Assembly (NCBI GenBank): GCA_973895155.1
Contig: OZ316894.1
Location: forward strand, 17,174,001 to 17,238,000
Direction of reading: 5' to 3'
DNA from: Marsupella aquatica
Taxonomy: Eukaryota > Marchantiophyta
DNA length: 64,000 nt
Shown here in pieces: positions 48,177 through 60,303 of the stretch. Each line of letters begins with the position of its first letter. Position 1 is the stretch's first letter. A program made the translations under genes and the position numbers. The notes under the pieces were generated by a model. The model did no database searches. It worked only from the letters and a program-made list of their open reading frames with translations, and had not been told where the DNA came from.

Positions 48177-49488
48177 TCCGCTAAGCTCGATGGCACTAAG
48201 GTAGTGTACCGTCATACGACGACGTAATTATTATCCGTTGGCCGGCCGTGTGTTTGTCTATACCGACGACGGAGGCGTCGCCTGCCGGGAAGGCCGCTCC
48301 GATTACGGATGCTCCGTGACACTGTGGACAAACTTACTGTCACCGCGTAAAGCCCCGAGTAACCAATGCGACTGTAACACTGTAACTTCCTTCATTCACG
48401 ATGTGGATTATTTGGCCGGCCCGGGTGTCAACAACGGCCTTGCCCTGCCAGACACGTCCGCTTGTTGCGGCGGAGTCACGGGCGCACAAACGCACAAACG
48501 CACAAACGCACGACCCTCATGCAAAATCCAATATTCGGTCTGCGTTGCTGCAGCTGGTGTATCGCTGTGATGAAGGAGTGAGTGAAGGTGCTACTCCTGT
48601 TCCTCACATTGAGTGGGGAGTGAAGAGTGGGACTCCTGATTCCTCTGATTCGTGATGCACGTACTGGAAAGCTGGAAAGGAAAGTAATAGTGTATGTAAG
48701 TGAGTAAGTGAGCATCTGAGACGACGAATTGGTCAAGATTTGGCTCCGGAGAAGAGGAGATTGATGATACTGTAGAATGATGATCGGGAGAAGGACACGA
48801 GGTGGTCGGTTGGCTGATTTGCACACTAGGAAATGCATTCTTGGGCAGTTGTTTGCTTGGCCCGATTTATTATTATGCAGTCTGTTGTGGGTCCATGCTG
48901 CGAGGGAGGTCATGAATCGGTCTGCTAGTTTCGGGGTAAGTGTGTTGGCGTGGTACGCAATCTCCGCCCTGGACATCATGTCTTTCCTGGACTTGTCTCT
49001 CGGTCCCATCTCGATCTCTCAGCGTTATGGAGAAAGGTTTGTTCTCAGCAGCTGTAGCTCCTGTGTCACGGGTCGATGAAGTCTGGAAGTTTGGTCTCCT
49101 GCTCCATGATTGTGGATCGATGAAGTCAGGGCTGCGGGCGCCTGAATTGCTCATCACCTTGAAGTTGAGAGCGCCGGGGTGAGATTGAGCGCACTGAGCT
49201 GCTTCTGATCGAGATTTTGTCTCCCAAAGGAGTGTACGCGCACATGTCTGAGTGACTGTGAAAGACGACGACAACTGATATCGCGATTATGGTTATGGAT
49301 AGATTCCGCATTCATACTGGGGCGGGTATGCATTCACGGGGAAGCTATTGGAATTGAATTCTGCAGACGATGACGGGAAATTATGAACACAGTGGAGAAG
49401 AGGTTGCCTCGTGAATGAGCACGTAGCCGCAGCTCGATCTGATCGTGACAAATTCGAGTTTCGTACGTGTGAGAGCGAGAGAGAGAGA
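48177..49488 (+). promoter_or_regulatory. Upstream region and leader of CSLD
   Basis: GC-richer than the preceding repeats. It holds an 8-bp minisatellite (CGCACAAA, three copies and a part, 48483-48512) and a (GA)-rich tract at 49473-49488 directly before the ATG. GA-rich leaders are common in plant genes. No separate gene is supported here. Confidence 0.4.
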
Positions 49489-52400
49489 ATGGCTGGCCGC
49501 GGGTCGACTCAAAGTTCCGGTGGCAACAAAACGGGAGCAAATGGGGTAGAGCCGATTTCGCAGAGAACGAGGACGCAGCAGCGAGAGCAGCAACGAGAGC
49601 AGCGGCAGACCGCGGCGGAGAACATAACTACTGTGGTCGGAGGCAGCAATACCTGGCGTACATTGAGCGGAAGGTATGTGTCGATCGAGCCTGACTCATC
49701 GATGTCGATGGATATGGACTCGGAATTCGTTTACACGGTACACATTCCTCCGACTCCTGACAACCAACCCATGTCTACTTCCACCACGCCTCAACCCCCC
49801 GTCCCGTCGTCAGCAGGAACCGGCGGCAAGCTGAGCGAGCAAAAATTCGTGTCCAGTACCATGTTCACAGGCGGATTCAAAGACCCCACTCGAGGTCACA
49901 TTATGGACAAAGTGACGGACAATGCCAAAAACAAGCGGACTCATCCACAAAATTTGGTGTCGAAAACTTGCCAGATGGATGGGTGCGACGTCAAAGTTAT
50001 GAAAAACGGGAGATGCGAGGACATTTTCCCTTGTTCGTGCCAATTCAAAATCTGCCGCGACTGTTACCTCGATGCTCTCGCAGCTGGAGGAAAATGTCCC
50101 GGCTGCAAGGAAGACTACAAGGATTCCGATGCTGCCGATCATGATGAAGACGTCCGTGACGACTATCACATCCCTATGAACGATATCAAAGCCCTCCCCT
50201 CCCCCATCGGCGACTCCTCGCGGATGAGCTCTGCTCGCATTGACTCAGCGCGAATGGACTCGTCCCGAATGGACTCGTCTCGACTAGATTCCGCTCACAT
50301 TGATTCCGCTCACATGGACAGGAGGCTCTCGATCCTGAAGGCGAATGATCAAAATCAGACGGGAGGGGATACCTTTGATCACGCTCGATGGTTATATGAG
50401 ACCAAGGGCACTTACGGCTACGGAAATGCGGTGTGGCCCACGAATGACTCCTACATGGGCGACCGTGATCGTGATGGCGGCGACGGAAGCCACGACGGCT
50501 TTACTCATGGACCTCCCCCTAATTTTGACGACAAAGGGAGACGACCTCTTTGCCGCAAAGTGACGATTGCAGCTGGGATTATCAGTCCTTACAGGTGCAC
50601 AATTGAAACAATTTGTCGGCTAATTTTGAATTTCTCGATTGATTTAGAATAATGATGCCATTGTTGAGTAAGAAGGATTAGTGAAGTGTCTGTGAGGTTT
50701 GGATTGAGTCGATGCCGAAAATTAAGAAGAAATCTTTGCGCTGTGCAGGTTTCTGGCCTTGCTGAGGTTGGTGGTGCTAGGATTTTTCTTATCGTGGCGA
50801 GTTCAGAACCCAAACAGAGATGCAATGTGGTTATGGGGAATGTCAGTGATCTGCGAGCTGTGGTTTGCGTTCTCCTGGATTCTCGATCAGATGCCCAAGC
50901 TGTTCCCGGTGGATCGTGAGACGGACCTGGAAGTCCTCAAGGAAATGTTCGAGAGTGTTAGTCCCGAAAATCCGCGGGGCCGCTCCGATTTGCCCGGGAT
51001 GGACGTGTTCGTTTCGACAGCCGATCCAGAGAAAGAGCCTCCGCTCGTCACCGCCAACACAATCTTGTCAATTCTCGCCGCAGAGTATCCGGTCGAGAAG
51101 CTCGCGTGCTACCTTTCTGACGATGGAGGCGCTCTCCTCACCTTCGAGGCTCTTGCCGAGGGAGCCAGTTATGCCAGGGTGTGGGTTCCCTTCTGCCGCA
51201 AGCACAACATCGAGCCCAGAAATCCCGAGACCTACTTCCTGATGCGCGGAGATCCCACCAAGGGAAAGGTACGCAAAGACTTTGTGAAGGACCGGCGCAG
51301 AGTGAAGCGAGAGTATGATGAATTCAAGGTCAGGATCAATGGGCTGCCAGAATCTATCAGACGACGCTCTGATGCTTACAATGCGCACGAGGAAATTCGA
51401 GCCAAGAGACAACAATTGGAATCCGGAGCAGACCTGTCGGAACCTCTGAAGGTGACCAAGGCTACCTGGATGGCTGATGGCACTCATTGGCCCGGCATGT
51501 GGGTGATTCCCAGTAAGGAGCATGGCCGTGGCGATCACGCAGGAATCATTCAGGTAATGACGGTTTCCAAAAAAACTCTTTTCAAATGTCTTTGAGAGTC
51601 ATTCACAACCATTCATTAGTTCATCAATTCACAAAATTCTGGTTCCAATTGTCCAATTGCATCCTTCCGGTTAACGGAATTCTGGCCGGCGTATGTTTGG
51701 TTTTCTAGCTTCCTCATATGCAAACAGAATTTTTAGGACTACATGGACGGCCAGGTTTCTGGGTTTAAACAGAGCTTCAATTGTGCAGGGCTAGCCCGTT
51801 CTACTGTAGACTCCAATGGATGAACTCTTGGTGGACAGTACAGTCATTACCATGATCTCAACAGAGTTGTCTGTATATCTCTCGAGGGAACTTAGAATAC
51901 CGGATGTGGTTCATCGTAGCCGGGACAATTATTCAGTCACTACGATGGCTGAGCATGACTCGCAGTTCGAGTTATCAGGCAAATTTGTGTGATAACAAAA
52001 TCCTAGCTTGACACTAACTTGCAGCCTGACTGAGGAGTCCAGTTGTTGTAGGCGCAGCATGGATTTCTTGACACCATGGATTTTCCGGTACACATGATTT
52101 CTGTTTTGTCGATCAGTCACCATTCTGATGATATTCTGCTACTGGCATAATGTTGAAATTGTGCCGGCCTGCTGCAGGTGATGCTTGCACCACCTCACCC
52201 CGAGCCATTACTAGGGAGTGCCGACGAGTCCGAGAACCTGATAGACACTACAGACGTAGATACTCGGCTGCCGATGCTGGTCTACGTTTCTCGAGAGAAG
52301 AGGCCGGGGTATGACCACAATAAGAAGGCAGGAGCCATGAACGCTTTGGTCCGAACCAGTGCGATCATGTCCAACGGAGCCTTCATTCTGAATCTGGATT

Positions 52401-53986
52401 GTGATCACTACATCTACTACTCCCTCGCAATGAGAGAGGCCATGTGCTTCATGATGGGCCGAGGAGGCGAACAAATTTGCTACGTTCAGTTTCCTCAGAG
52501 GTTCGAAGGCGTCGACCCCAGCGATCGCTACGCCAATCGGAACACGGTTTTCTTCGATGTGAACATGAGAGCTCTGGACGGCATTCAAGGGCCTGTGTAT
52601 GTGGGAACAGGATGCGTCTTCAGGAGACTCGCGCTCTACGGGTTTGATCCTCCCGAGATCGCAAAGGATCCCTCATCATGCTGTTGGGGATGTTGCGGGG
52701 GCTCTCGGAAGAAGAGCAACAACAAGAAGTCGAAGAAGAAGAAGAAGAACAAACCGAAGAGAGAAGCCGTCGTCGCTGCTGCCTTGAATGGCGGTGGTAC
52801 CCTCAGCGAAGATGAAGAGATGGAGCTGGATTCTAGGAGCCTTCTCCCAAAGCAATATGGTAATTCGATGGCTTTCATAGAGTCGATTCCTGTGACGGAA
52901 TTCCAAGGACGCCCTCTGAACGATAAGGGCATTCACAACGGCAGGCCGGTCGGTGCTCTCACGGCACCTCGTGAACCCCTAGACGCTACCACTGTCTCCG
53001 AAGCCATCAATGTCATCTCGTGTTACTACGAAGATAAGACGGAGTGGGGGCAGAGAGTGGGATGGATTTATGGTTCAGTCACGGAGGACGTGGTGACAGG
53101 GTTTCGGATGCACAATCGCGGGTGGAGATCGGTCTACTGTGTCACGAAGCGTGACGCCTTCCGAGGAACTGCCCCCATAAATCTGACCGATCGTCTCCAT
53201 CAAGTGCTTCGATGGGCCACAGGGTCAGTGGAGATTTTCTTCTCGAAGAACAACGCCATCTTTGCCAACGCTCATCTGAAATTTCTGCAGCGGATTGCAT
53301 ACATGAACGTGGGCATCTACCCATTCACGTCAATCTTTCTCGTGGTGTACTGCTTCCTGCCTGCAATGTCGCTCTTCTCTGGGCAGTTCATTGTGGCGGC
53401 CCTCAACATCACCTTCTTAGTATACTTGCTCATCATCTCTGTCACTCTGGTCTTGCTGGCCATTCTCGAAGTGAAATGGTCAGGCATCACTCTAGAGGAA
53501 TGGTGGAGAAACGAGCAGTTCTGGGTGATTGGTGGGACAAGTGCTCATCTTGCTGCCGTGTTCCAGGGGTTGTTGAAGGTCATGGCAGGAGTTGACATCT
53601 CCTTCACACTCACCTCAAAATCTGGGGGAGAAGACGAGGACGATTTGTACGCAGATCTGTACATGGTGAAGTGGACTGCACTCATGATTCCTCCCATAAC
53701 CATCATGCTTGTGAACCTCATCGCCATCGCTGTGGGTGTGTCCCGGACGGTGTATAGTACCGTTCCACAGTGGAGTAAGCTGGTGGGTGGAGTCTTCTTC
53801 GCAGCGTGGGTGCTCATTCACTTGTATCCCTTTGCCAAGGGACTCATGGGAAGAAGAGGAAGAACGCCTACCATAGTGTTTGTCTGGGCGGGTCTTCTCT
53901 CCATTGTCATCTCCCTATTGTGGGTTACGATATCCCCACCCAGCAGCTCCACCGGGTTGGGAACTAATTCTTTCCAGTTCCCTTAA
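49489..53986 (+). CDS. CSLD: Cellulose synthase-like D (CSLD), 3 exons
   Basis: A GT2 glycosyltransferase that makes beta-1,4-glucan in tip-growing and dividing cells. Exons 49489-50594, 50749-51553 and 52178-53986 join in phases 2 and 0, giving 1239 residues (usual CSLD 1100-1200). An N-terminal RING-type zinc domain lies at 161-207 ([20 protein letters not shown] then [12 protein letters not shown] and CPGCKEDY). A run of five-residue repeats (DSARM type) lies at about 247-277. Two membrane helices follow (about 370-415), and six more near the C-terminus (about 1000-1220). Catalytic motifs are all present: SDDGG (about 491), DCD in NLDCDHY (about 711), TEDVVTG (about 939) and QVLRW (about 978). 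The class-specific region has a Cys cluster and a Lys-rich tract. The long N-terminus with RING fits CSLD rather than CESA. The start at 49489 (MAGRGS) is preferred over an in-frame ATG at 49411. Confidence 0.95.
50227..50319 (+). repeat. 15-bp coding tandem repeat in CSLD
   Basis: Six units of 15 bases encode Asp-Ser-Ala/Ser-Arg/His-Met/Ile/Leu in the hinge between the RING domain and the first membrane helix. The unit is frame-neutral, so copy number can change without breaking the gene. Confidence 0.85.
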
Positions 53987-56939
53987 GATCCAGGCTAGGG
54001 AGCCGCATCCATCGGCTACCTTTACCGTTCATCTATATAATCAATCATCTCGTGCCCCCTTGTGGTTACAGCCATGGATCTCACCGTTCCCATTCTGTCA
54101 CTGATGGGGTTCGACAAACCGAGCCAGCAGACTAAGTCAGTCTCCTTGATAGGATTGAAGCATACAGGCCCGACAATTCAGGAGATTGAGCTAAATTGGG
54201 AATCTTTGTAAGATGCGAGGCGAGGATTAATTGAAAAAAACTCTGGTCTTGACAAGGGTGGCTGCGATTATAGGACGGAGATAGAATTATCCGACTTCCA
54301 CGTACTATTATTAAGTGAGGCCAATATGATCGGCGGTTCACGAAGAGTTTGGAAAGGGGGGATTACGGAAGGAATGACCAACTGTGCTTACTTTGTGTAA
54401 CAATGATACGCCGCTCCAATTCAAGGGCACAGGATACAGGACCAGGAGTTTGCACTTGCTCAAAATTCTGAGAGTTCGATTCCATTCAGAAGGTTGTGAC
54501 TGTAGTCTCCCAAACGACAGTTTACAAATGTTCGCAGAGTCAAGGTGAAGCTGCATCCAAACAAAGGCTCAGCTAACGAGGGATCGATGTGGGAATGTGG
54601 AGGACGGACGAAGACTATTTTACAATTGAGTGTATAAGTAGATCGAAGCTAGCTAGCTAACTACCTGAATTGTCATGATTTATGAGATTGAATCCCTGTA
54701 CAATATTCGAAGAGAGAATTGGTGGAGCAACAGATAGATCAAGTGACAGTTAAGCCATTCTTCGTTGAATCATTCTTTTGAGCAGAAGTGTAATTCTCCT
54801 GATTATGATTACTCTGCTAGCAAGTAGCCAGGTACCCCCATTCATTCAGTTTTTCATTTATTGTGCATGATTCAAGATTTATGTGAAAGGGTTTTCCCTT
54901 TTTTACAAAAAGAAGTGACTGTTCCTTCGTGTGCCTTCCTGATTGAGCATGAGGCCCACTTGCCTCCATTGCAAGACTGCATTCGTGCTTGGGCAGGTTT
55001 ACTTATGGTGGAAAATTTACAGACACTTTGTTGTGCTCAGAACAATCCCTGGATCAACTACATCAGATACTCAAATTGCCACACACCGACACACAGGTTG
55101 CCATTTTCTTGTTGGCCTGACAACAATTTAAGAGTCTGTTGGCCTTCATTTCGCTCAAAAACAATAAATAAGTGAAATGATGTACAGAGCAATTTATTTC
55201 CATTGCTTCAGAATTGCTTCTGAATTTAAATAGAAGCTGCTGCCATGCACCCAATCACTGTTCCGATTGCTGGACTAGACCATTCTCATGATCACTCAAG
55301 CAACGGATTTTACTTCAATCGCTTCAGGATATAAATGACTGTCCCAGGTATACCCAAGGTATAAGTGATTGCAAGACTTGCCTGCCTTGTGTTCTTTCCA
55401 AGCAGAATTCCTTTCCTTTCACTGGAAAGATATGATATCAGGCTAAGTCAAATCTCAAATTTCTTCTAAGGTTGTAGATATCGTCATTGCTTGCCCAACA
55501 GCAAGGCCTACCCATGTTCCGTTGTGTTAGCAATAAACAAGATCTGGCAAGAGGGCTCTTGTTGCTTCAGGCTTGCATCACTCCAGCCAGCCAAAAACTC
55601 CTCCAGCCAAAAACTCACCTTGGTAGGGACAATCTTTCTATAAGGCTCATGGGTTGCCTTCAAAGGTCAATTGATGGAAATAACATTTTTATTAGGGAGA
55701 CTAAATGTAACATTTATAGAGCAGTCCTGGCGAAATGTGAATTTGATACAATTCTGCTCAATTCTGCTTGAATGAATGAATATCAAGGGTATTCAAGCTT
55801 TCCCTTTTTCCTGCTCAAGATTTGGGCAACCCAGGCTTATCGAGAAACAACTAAACAGGTCCATTAGGTCCCTTTAACCTCCTCAGCAAAAGTCCAGTAT
55901 GTTTCATATGAAACTATTTGCAAGAACTTAGGTACCGGCCATCTGTTAGTATTTGAAAACTGATTATATATTTAATTTCCCAATACAGTTTACATGAGTG
56001 CATTCAGTTGCCATGTGGCTCATTTTCGAAGAGAAGCTCAAATGGATCATTTTTTAACAATGAAGCTCATGTACTAATAACCCAATCCTAATGGACTGTT
56101 CTCAAATGCTATTTTCTGCTTGGATAATATTTTCCTTCCACAAACACACATTTGTTTTGGTGTTAAACATTGTGATCCATATGGCCTAGAAACCGAAGCC
56201 CTAGTAGACCCTAAATGTTATACTATGCTTGGGTAGAATGTTGGGACTTGCATGGATCATTCCTCTTTTTACTCAAATAATATTTTCTGGGCTGAACCAT
56301 GTCAGGTCAAGTAATTAGACCTCATAGTCCATGGTTGGTATATGCGGTAGACGTGGTAAAATATTTTGGACCATAGGACCCGCTCCTTTATGATAACGTG
56401 TACCTCACTTGGTTTCAGTAATTAATGCTTGGTCCATCCACTTTTTAGGTGGTCAAACAAGCATTCCTTTCAGTTTGGTCAATTTTAAAATTAAAGTAAT
56501 TAGACCCGTACTGCGCAGAATCCATATTAGATGTGTCCCGGTAATTGCCCATCAAAACGTAACAAAATATAGTGTCTACTAAGTCATTCCAGGATACTCT
56601 CAATCATTCTGCTTCACTCAATCAATGTTATTGAGAGTATATGTGCGATTATGGGGATACATGCTAGACCTATATTAAACCCATATGTCTAGAAAGAAGG
56701 GGGGACACTGATGCTTGTCATGTTTGGTTCGAGAGCAAACAACACGTGACCTTATCGAATTAGGTAGAGGGACCATACTTTCCCCACCTTTCCATCTTAT
56801 TTACCTGATTTTATTTAATGTTGTTTTCGTGGATCCTTATTTTTTATTTTTTATTTTTTTCGTGGATCCTAATTGATCCTTGTTTTATTTTATTTTCCTT
56901 ATTTGATCAACAAAGAATTTCTGGGTTGCCATCTCTTTT
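53987..56939. other. CSLD 3' flank and intergenic, no gene seen
   Basis: Open frames at 54.9-55.8 kb have no recognised domain. An 11-bp inverted repeat (atactctcaat and attgagagtat) at about 56591-56640 is just inside the next stretch's left flank. Nothing else is seen. Confidence 0.4.
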
Positions 56940-57260
56940 GGCAAATAATACTTGGCCACTCTTGTTTGTGTAATTAGTACTCTGCCATCATTGGAACCAA
57001 GGTTAAGAAACCTAAGTCATCTCAAAACAATCCAATGGTGACCAAGTTTATATCTGATGGCTCAAACTTTCCCTGGTCTTAACTTGCAAAGGGGCTGGGC
57101 AGGTATGATAGAAAGAGACTCAGCCCCCAAAGTGGAGGGCAGTACCTAGATGGACCAATCAGGGTTGAGGGGAGTTTCAATCATCAGATGCAAAAAAGGT
57201 GCAAGAGGACCACCCTTGAATCATTCTAAGCTAACCTAAATTAGTTTGCCTAGTCCAGCA
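56940..57260. repeat. MULE-TIR-related dispersed repeat, uninterrupted copy
   Basis: Same family and orientation as 2330-2960 but without the retroposed insert. It begins with 'gccactcttgtttgtgt' and 'gccatcatt', resembling the MULE terminal repeat, and includes 'gtggagggcagta', 'gaccaatcagg' and 'gggagtttcaa'. Confidence 0.6.
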
Positions 57261-58069
57261 TGGAAAAAGGTGGCTAAGTACTTAATCCCAAGTGAAGTGA
57301 GAGCTCTAAACAGAAAATAGTCTGTGTTGTTTGTAGGTCCGTGCGCAGGTCTCTTCACTGGGTTGCAGGGAGAACCAAGGGGCGCGTGTGACCCTTGGAA
57401 CCTGATGAGAAAGCATTTCAGGCATCCTTAGCACAACCATGGAAGGCTAAATTTAAACCCAGGACCTCATGGACCACTTCGCAATGCTTTTGTCATTGGC
57501 CTATTGCGCATTAGATAGTCTGAAAAGACATCTGGGAGTTGTTATTCATGCAGGGAATAGGAAGGGACAGGGACTAAGCCAAGGCCAAGTTGTGGGCACA
57601 CATGCTGGGCAGGGTGACAGGCCGGAGGTCCATATTGAACTATGGGGAGGTGATCTATGTTTTGAGACTGCGGTGACATTATTGTAACCTCTGCCTCATG
57701 TGGCTGCCTCCACCCATTTTTGAAAGGGAGAACTTGGTTCCGTAACCTGAGTTAGGGCAGGTGACGTAACTAACCCTGAACCCGCAACTCAGTTCTGCCA
57801 CCAATTAGACCTCTTAATGAAGCCTGTCTCCATAAATAGAACACTAAAACAAAGAAAAAAAGGGCCATTAACTTTTAAGTACATTGTCACTAAATCAGTA
57901 ATTGTCACCATTTTATTTGTATTCCAATATTTGCCACGGTTTTGCTGTAAAGTTGCCTTGGTGAACTTGTTGTCCACATATGAAACTGTGATTTTTGTAA
58001 ATACAAAAATAAAAGCAACATTATTATCAATTAGAAGATCTTTAATGACAAAGTACTATACCCAGAGAC
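57261..58069. other. Intergenic, no gene seen
   Basis: Short open frames only. The frame at 57469-57687 has no recognised domain. Confidence 0.4.
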
Positions 58070-58195
58070 AAGATACCACAGGCAAGAAGCCCAATAAAGG
58101 GTGTAGCCATGCAGGGAGACAGGATCCCAATGGCAAGAAGCCCATTAAAGGGTGCAAAATAAAGGAAAAGCCAGGGAACACCATAGAGCAATAAA
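58070..58195. repeat. Dispersed repeat sharing units with 5118-5215
   Basis: 'ggcaagaagccca.taaaggg' occurs twice in tandem (58081 and 58132), followed by 'gggaacacca'. The partner locus is described at 5118. Confidence 0.5.
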
Positions 58196-60303
58196 GACTT
58201 TCTACTTTCTTGATTTTATTGTTTGTATTTTCGAGTGCATTAATTTCCTATACAGCCTCCCTTCTTTTGAGGAGGGCATTATGAAAAATATCATAAAAAT
58301 AAGAAAGGTAAAACACAAATATAGTATTATCAAATAAAATAACATAATAACTTGTATCAAAATAATAAGATTTGTTTTTTAATTTCTCTCATGCCCTTGA
58401 CCAATTGAGATTCACCATTTCTTGTTTGTTAACCAAAAATCACTCAAGGTTTTATGCACATTAATGTCCTAGTTAGTGCCTTTATGAAAATAATGCAATA
58501 ATGCCCTCAAAACTTAATAATGCACTCAAAACTTGGGCTGCCGCCCTCTTTTTTCAGGGCATTATATCTCCCTCTAACCAGGACATTATCCTATTCAAAA
58601 AGCCCAACAGGTATCATATCCAAATTGAAAGGTTCAAAGCTTCAAAGGTTAGGGGTTAAGGTGCAATTGGAGATTCCATCCGCACTCATGGGTCCACAAC
58701 TATGAATCGATGAGTCAAAGCCCCAAAAGGGTTTTACTGTTGTTCTTTTTCAAACTTTGCACGTTTTGCGGGCCCGAAATCGAGAGCCGAAGTGCGCAAG
58801 TTTTTCGAATGGTGAGTAGTACAGTAGTAGTAGCAGTAGTAGTAGTAGATCCCTCGGTAGATCCGCTACTCAATTGCAATTCTCCATAAGCGTGCGTCTC
58901 ATCCCATCCCGTCTCCTCTAATCCGACTCGTGCAATTCGGTGATTTGGTACTTCGGTGGATGCCAACCCATCAATCCCTCCACCGCCTGATAGGATTCCT
59001 TCGTCCCACAACTCTGCCCATTCCGTGCAATTTTCTGCACTAAATTACTTCAGAGCTGGACGCATCGGAGAACAGTTTGGACAGGGCAGCAGAGGAGTAG
59101 TAGGAAATCAGAAGTCAGTCTATTGTGGAGACCAGACTTCAGACTTCAGACTTCGGGTGTTTGCGCTGGACGAAGAAGTTTTGAGTGAGACTTGGTAATT
59201 GAACTTATTGGCAACTTTTAATTAGGTTTCAATCATTACGACAATTGATGGTAGTTTGGTCTGATCGGATCTGCTCGGATCGGATCTAGTTTGAGCTACC
59301 ACCGAGCTGAGAGAGAGAGAGAGAGAGAGAGGATGGTGCGATGCGTCATCTAAGATTGTGCGCATGATAGTGTTTGGCAGGGCTCGGGGACTCGGGATCC
59401 TTGAGGTTCAGCGTTGTTATGATTGTGGAGTGCTTGTTCTTCGATCCTCTCAATGTGACGCATCGCTTCGGAAATGAGCGGGCCAGAATGGTGAGAATGG
59501 GAGAAGCATTTTCGGAAGCGCGTTCCGCTGATGTCGGCGCTGGCTGATCAGCGCGGATTTGACCTCTAATCCGGGATCGATCAGGCTGCACAGCAGAGTT
59601 TGCGACTCGGCGGTGGAGGCTCGGTGCTTGCGTTTTTGCTGCGCTACGGTGGTGCAGAGGGGGCCCTGAGTTTGGGGGAAAAGGTGACGAAGATGAGAAG
59701 ACAAAAGAGGTGAAGCGAGAAGGGAGGGACGGAGGGTGCATAGCTACGAGGCCGAGCAGCATATATGCCGTGGTCCAGTCTAGGTGAAGCGAAATGGCTT
59801 CGGTGCTCCCGTTGTACACCACTCCGAGCCGGGGCGATTCGTCATATGACAATGCCAAAGTCCGTCGCAAATCGTCCTTGAAGGTTTTCTTCTTTCTCAT
59901 TACTTTCGCTCTCTCGCTCCGATCCGATCCTGGTCGTCCGACCGTCAATGTGCCTCCGCAGTAACGTGATGAATGGGCACATCACACTAGAGCCAACATA
60001 ACACAACACAACGCAATACTGGGTCACTGAGAGCCGCCAATTTTGTGCCGGAGTTCATGGAATTCTGCTAGCCAGCCATATCGTAGTTATCTCGAGTTCG
60101 ATATCTGTAATCCTTCATGATTTGATGCTGCGAAACCTGAGTTTGGTCCTCTACTTAGTGGGCACATTCTGTTAGTAAATGTGACCTGCACTCCACTTTT
60201 AGGGAGGTGTTTGGGGTTCTATACTGAGTGCCATGGCAATATACTGTAGGTAGAATGTAGTAGTAGCTGAGAACGGGTTGGTCGTTGTTGAGAATGTGCG
60301 CAG
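58196..60303. promoter_or_regulatory. Upstream region of the ER alpha-mannosidase gene
   Basis: The first half is AT-rich intergenic. From about 58.7 kb the sequence is GC-richer and holds a (GA)n tract at 59308-59331 and an AGT/AGC trinucleotide run at about 58816-58850. A 200-codon minus-strand frame at 59346-59948 lacks any recognised domain and is more likely leader or promoter sequence. Confidence 0.4.

Noticed and set aside
59346-59948. A 200-codon minus-strand open frame upstream of the mannosidase
   Set aside because: No recognised domain, uneven composition, and it overlaps the likely promoter and leader of the plus-strand gene.
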